This document shows positions 12,254 to 14,366 of a stretch of DNA of 14,366 bases, in pieces. The stretch is from contig JAGVYX010000041.1 of NCBI GenBank assembly GCA_018303045.1, positions 1-14,366 on the forward strand, in the 5' to 3' direction. The notes beneath the pieces were generated by a model. The model did not search any database. It saw nothing but the letters and a program-made list of their open reading frames with translations, and had not been told where the DNA came from. Source of the stretch: Candidatus Woesearchaeota archaeon (GTDB lineage Archaea > Nanobdellota > Nanobdellia > Woesearchaeales > GW2011-AR9). Both the position numbers and the translations under genes were made by a program. The number at the start of each line of letters is the position of its first letter. Position 1 is the first letter of the stretch.

Positions 12254-13504
12254 ATGAAATACGCGCATCTGGCGGACTTGCATTTAGGCTCCTGGCGGGA
12301 AGAAAAAATGCGGGAACTTTCCACTAAATCTTTTCTCCAGGCTATGAACGATTGCATCATAAATCGGGTTGATTTTATTTTATTTTCCGGAGACATTTTT
12401 AATACCTCTTTACCGCCTATTGATACGCTAAAGTTAGTAACAGAAAAATTAAGGGAATTCCAAATTAAGAATATCCCTGTCTATGTAATCGCTGGATCGC
12501 ACGACTTCTCGCCAAGCGGCAAAACCATGATTGAAGTTCTGGAGAAAGCCGGGCTGGTAATCAATGTCTGCAAAGGCCAGATCAATCCGGAAACGAAAGA
12601 ATTGGAATTGCAATTTACAGTTGATCCAAAAACCGGCACTAAAATTACCGGGATCCTTGGCCGAAGAGGACTGCTAGACAAAACATATTATGAAAATTTA
12701 AGCAGAGATTCTCTTGAACAAGAACCGGGATATAAAATCTTTATGTTTCATACTACCGTTACGGAGTTGGTCCCAAAACATTTAGAGATGATGGAATCGC
12801 AACCGGCCTCTTTCTTTCCCAAAGGATTTAATTATTATGCCGGAGGACACATCCATCATCCTACGATAAAAGATATTCCTGGAATGGGCCTGATGGCCTA
12901 TCCGGGAGCGTTGTTTCCCAACAATTTTGCCGAGATGGAACAATACGGAAATGGGGGATATTATCTTATTACTTTAGAAAACAGCCAACAAACTATTGAA
13001 AACAGCCAACAAACTATTCAGTGGAAGCCTATCGAAATCAAATCACGCCTGGCCCTGGTTTTAGACGGGGATCATTTATCGCCGCAACAAATTGAATCAG
13101 AATTGATTAAAGAAAGCTCAGCTAAAAAAATTGATGATTCCATTATTACAATTAGATTAAAGGGAAAACTAAATGCGGGAAAAGTTTCCGAGATACCCTT
13201 TAATGAGATAATTAAACAATTATATGCCCGGGGAGCTTACTTTATCATGAAGAATACCAACAAATTATACTCCGAAGAATTTAGGGAAATTAAAGTAGCC
13301 AACTCTAATCCGGAAGTGATGGAAGAACAAATTATCAGGGAGCATGCCCAGCAAATTAAGCTGTTTTCTTTGGAAAGAGAATTGTTTCTCACCAAATCAT
13401 TATTATCTTCTTTAAACATCCATCGAAAAGAAGGGGAAAGCGTTGCTGATTTTCAGAAAAAAATTGAAACTGAAACTAAAAGAGTTCTAAACCTGGATGG
13501 TTAG
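12254..13504 (+). CDS. mre11: Mre11/SbcD-like DNA double-strand-break repair nuclease
   Basis: Mre11 is the Mn-dependent nuclease of the Mre11-Rad50 complex that processes DNA ends. The 416 residues contain DLHLG (Asp8, His10), FSGDIF (Asp47), AGSHD (82-84), FHTTV (His166) and GGHIHH (His199, His201). The usual GNHD Asn is Ser82; AGSHD is, as far as I recall, common in one branch of archaeal Mre11. The capping domain covers about 220-340, and the charged helical C-terminus is where the Rad50 coiled coil normally binds. Residues 242-255 are a tandem copy of ENSQQTI. No rad50 follows in the window; an insertion sequence starts about 120 nt downstream. The promoter suggests a leaderless transcript. 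Confidence 0.9.
   Translation: MKYAHLADLHLGSWREEKMRELSTKSFLQAMNDCIINRVDFILFSGDIFNTSLPPIDTLKLVTEKLREFQIKNIPVYVIAGSHDFSPSGKTMIEVLEKAGLVINVCKGQINPETKELELQFTVDPKTGTKITGILGRRGLLDKTYYENLSRDSLEQEPGYKIFMFHTTVTELVPKHLEMMESQPASFFPKGFNYYAGGHIHHPTIKDIPGMGLMAYPGALFPNNFAEMEQYGNGGYYLITLENSQQTIENSQQTIQWKPIEIKSRLALVLDGDHLSPQQIESELIKESSAKKIDDSIITIRLKGKLNAGKVSEIPFNEIIKQLYARGAYFIMKNTNKLYSEEFREIKVANSNPEVMEEQIIREHAQQIKLFSLERELFLTKSLLSSLNIHRKEGESVADFQKKIETETKRVLNLDG
12977..13018 (+). repeat. Exact 21-bp tandem duplication in the Mre11-like gene
   Basis: Units 12977-12997 and 12998-13018 are identical and encode ENSQQTI twice, in a surface-like linker after YYLITL. It looks like recent slippage. Confidence 0.95.
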
Positions 13505-13515
13505 AGAATTTAACC

Positions 13516-13538
13516 AGAAAATTAAAAGAGAATTTTCT
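13516..13538 (+). other. Hairpin downstream of the Mre11-like gene
   Basis: AGAAAATT (13516-13523) and AATTTTCT (13531-13538) form an 8-bp AT-rich stem 12 nt after the stop. There is no T-run behind it, so termination is uncertain. Confidence 0.3.
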
Positions 13539-13626
13539 CCAGTTTAAAAGTATTGGATACTTTATAACCATGATACTTTAAAATAAGAAAAATTTCATTT
13601 CTCTTTCTTAGACAGAAGTGTCAAAA

Positions 13627-13673
13627 GCGAATGCCCACCACCAGTGGAACTATACACTGGTGGCATGCTTCGC
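13627..13673 (+). repeat. IS end hairpin downstream of tnpA
   Basis: CCACCAGTG (13638-13646) pairs perfectly with CACTGGTGG (13655-13663) around an 8-nt loop. An outer stem GCGAA/TTCGC (13627-13631, 13669-13673) and a GC pair of bases extend it imperfectly. This is the type of structure recognised by Y1 transposases. Confidence 0.75.
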
Positions 13674-13694
13674 CTGCGGGCTCGGGGCACTCGC

Positions 13695-14126
13695 TTAGAG
13701 AAATGTGCTGAGCTTAACTTGATCCGGCATTCCATATTTTTGTGTGCTTAAATAACGATCATAGAAGTTCATATCGCCAGACCGACCATCAGTAACTGGA
13801 CTCCAAAAGCCGCCACTTCGAAAAAGCCAGCTTTTGAGCCACCAGAATTCTTTGAAAATCTTAGTGGCTGTAAAACCTTTAAGTTTCTTGGCAATTTCTG
13901 GCTTGCTGTAAATGCCCATACACAAATTGATGTGTACATGATTGCTATCAAAAGCTTTTTTGCGCCAGCGTATCTCGTAATGTTGCAGTGCTTCCGTCAG
14001 CACTGCATTCGTATACTCACGAATGACTTTCTTATCAAAAACATTATGGCAGTAGCGGGTTTTAAAAGTCATCATAACCCACACTTCGCCAACAGCAGAG
14101 CTGTATCTAGTTGGATTTAATTTCAT
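13695..14126 (-). CDS. tnpA: IS200/IS605-family transposase TnpA (Y1 HUH)
   Basis: TnpA cuts and rejoins single-stranded DNA at the element's hairpin ends through a tyrosine. The protein has 143 residues, normal for the family. The HUH motif is His63-Val-His65 in NHVHINL, and the nucleophile is Tyr125 in YLSTQ with Gln129, the family's Y-x-x-x-Q. GFTATKIFKEF and GGFWSP are also family-like. I chose the ATG at 14124-14126 because GGTGAT lies 4 nt upstream; a GTG three codons earlier would overlap that site. Both catalytic motifs are intact, so the element may be active. It runs toward the Mre11-like gene. Confidence 0.9.
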   Translation of the reverse strand: MKLNPTRYSSAVGEVWVMMTFKTRYCHNVFDKKVIREYTNAVLTEALQHYEIRWRKKAFDSNHVHINLCMGIYSKPEIAKKLKGFTATKIFKEFWWLKSWLFRSGGFWSPVTDGRSGDMNFYDRYLSTQKYGMPDQVKLSTFL

Positions 14127-14154
14127 AAGAATCACCTTTTTTATTTTTTGAAAT

Positions 14155-14172
14155 TGATAGCTAAAGCTATCA
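14155..14172 (-). promoter_or_regulatory. Short hairpin in the tnpA leader
   Basis: TGATAGCT and AGCTATCA are separated by 2 nt, upstream of the tnpA ribosome-binding site. Leader hairpins limit expression in some IS200 elements; whether this one does is unknown. Confidence 0.4.
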
Positions 14173-14221
14173 GAAATGTTTAATTAGAAGTTAATCATAA
14201 CTTTCCACGGGTTGTGTTTAG

Positions 14222-14262
14222 ACCATCAGCTCTGTACAAGCAGGGCTCGGATGGTATTTTTT
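14222..14262 (+). terminator. Terminator-like stem-loop within the IS, facing the plus strand
   Basis: ACCATC/GATGGT (14222-14227, 14250-14255) stacks on AGCTCTG/CAGGGCT (14228-14234, 14241-14247) with loop TACAAG. It is followed by A and a T7 run. No plus-strand gene in the window needs it; it may end antisense transcription across the tnpA leader. Confidence 0.5.
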
Positions 14263-14314
14263 TGTTTTGGGTTAACTTCATTAAGAAGAAAATGAACTAC
14301 AGTATTAAACTACG

Positions 14315-14354
14315 CCACTGGTCACGCTCACTGCGGTTCGCTTAAGACCAGTGG
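14315..14354 (+). repeat. IS end hairpin upstream of tnpA
   Basis: CCACTGGTC (14315-14323) and GACCAGTGG (14346-14354) form a perfect 9-bp stem around a 22-nt loop near the window's right edge. Confidence 0.75.
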
Positions 14355-14366
14355 TAAAATCACTAT

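Larger units (their letters stand above)
13627..14366 (-). mobile_element. IS200/IS605-type insertion sequence (transposase only)
   Basis: A single Y1 HUH transposase gene lies between two subterminal hairpins (13627-13673 and 14315-14354), the layout of IS200-like elements, which lack terminal inverted repeats and move as single-stranded DNA. There is no TnpB/accessory gene. Both ends share short pieces (ACTGGT, TGCGG, TCGCTTA). Exact cleavage points cannot be set; the right one may lie just past the window. Confidence 0.75.

Noticed and set aside
13627..14366. Search for a TnpB gene or guide-RNA-type end in the IS
   Set aside because: No second gene fits between the hairpins; only tnpA is present.

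Overview
The window comes from an archaeon. It carries the archaeal/eukaryotic-type ribosomal proteins L7Ae, S28e and L24e in the usual archaeal order with nucleoside diphosphate kinase, an archaeal EF-2 with the diphthamide loop, an archaeal-style Mre11, TATA-box promoters about 25-30 bp upstream of apparently leaderless starts, and Shine-Dalgarno sites of the GAGGT/GGTGAT type. The EF-2 switch sequences, the compact genes and the moderate GC content resemble the DPANN group (Woesearchaeota/Pacearchaeota-like). That placement is inference from remembered sequences, not a computed phylogeny.

Layout. Positions 3-131 hold the end of a DUF2080-type transposon-associated protein. After it, 110-336 looks like decayed coding sequence. 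Positions 337-5139 (minus strand) hold one compact translation operon read right to left: L7Ae, S28e, an unknown 145-residue protein, L24e, NDK, an unknown membrane-anchored 241-residue protein, and EF-2. The L7Ae leader folds on paper into a textbook kink-turn placed right at the predicted 5' end of the mRNA, which points to feedback control by L7Ae itself. From a divergent promoter region, 5381-8767 (plus strand) hold a ClpX-like AAA+ unfoldase with a pentapeptide-repeat tail, followed without a gap by an M3-family (PepF-like) oligopeptidase. A 350-bp spacer with a terminator and short tandem repeats follows.

Positions 9118-12005 (minus strand) form a second operon: an exported trypsin-like serine protease, a calcineurin-like phosphoesterase with all metal ligands present, and a second phosphoesterase in which nearly every metal ligand is replaced. 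It ends in a strong intrinsic terminator whose hairpin contains the last stop codon. Divergent from it, 12254-13504 (plus) is an Mre11/SbcD-like nuclease with a leaderless promoter. The right end, about 13627-14366, is an IS200/IS605-type insertion sequence with a Y1 HUH transposase and hairpin ends. It may separate mre11 from a rad50 partner lying outside the window.

A theme across the window is short exact or near-exact tandem duplication (15-36 bp units), both inside genes and between them. The most notable observations are the L7Ae kink-turn, the active/dead phosphoesterase pair, and the archaeal ClpX-like protein with its ClpP-docking-type loop and repeat tail.
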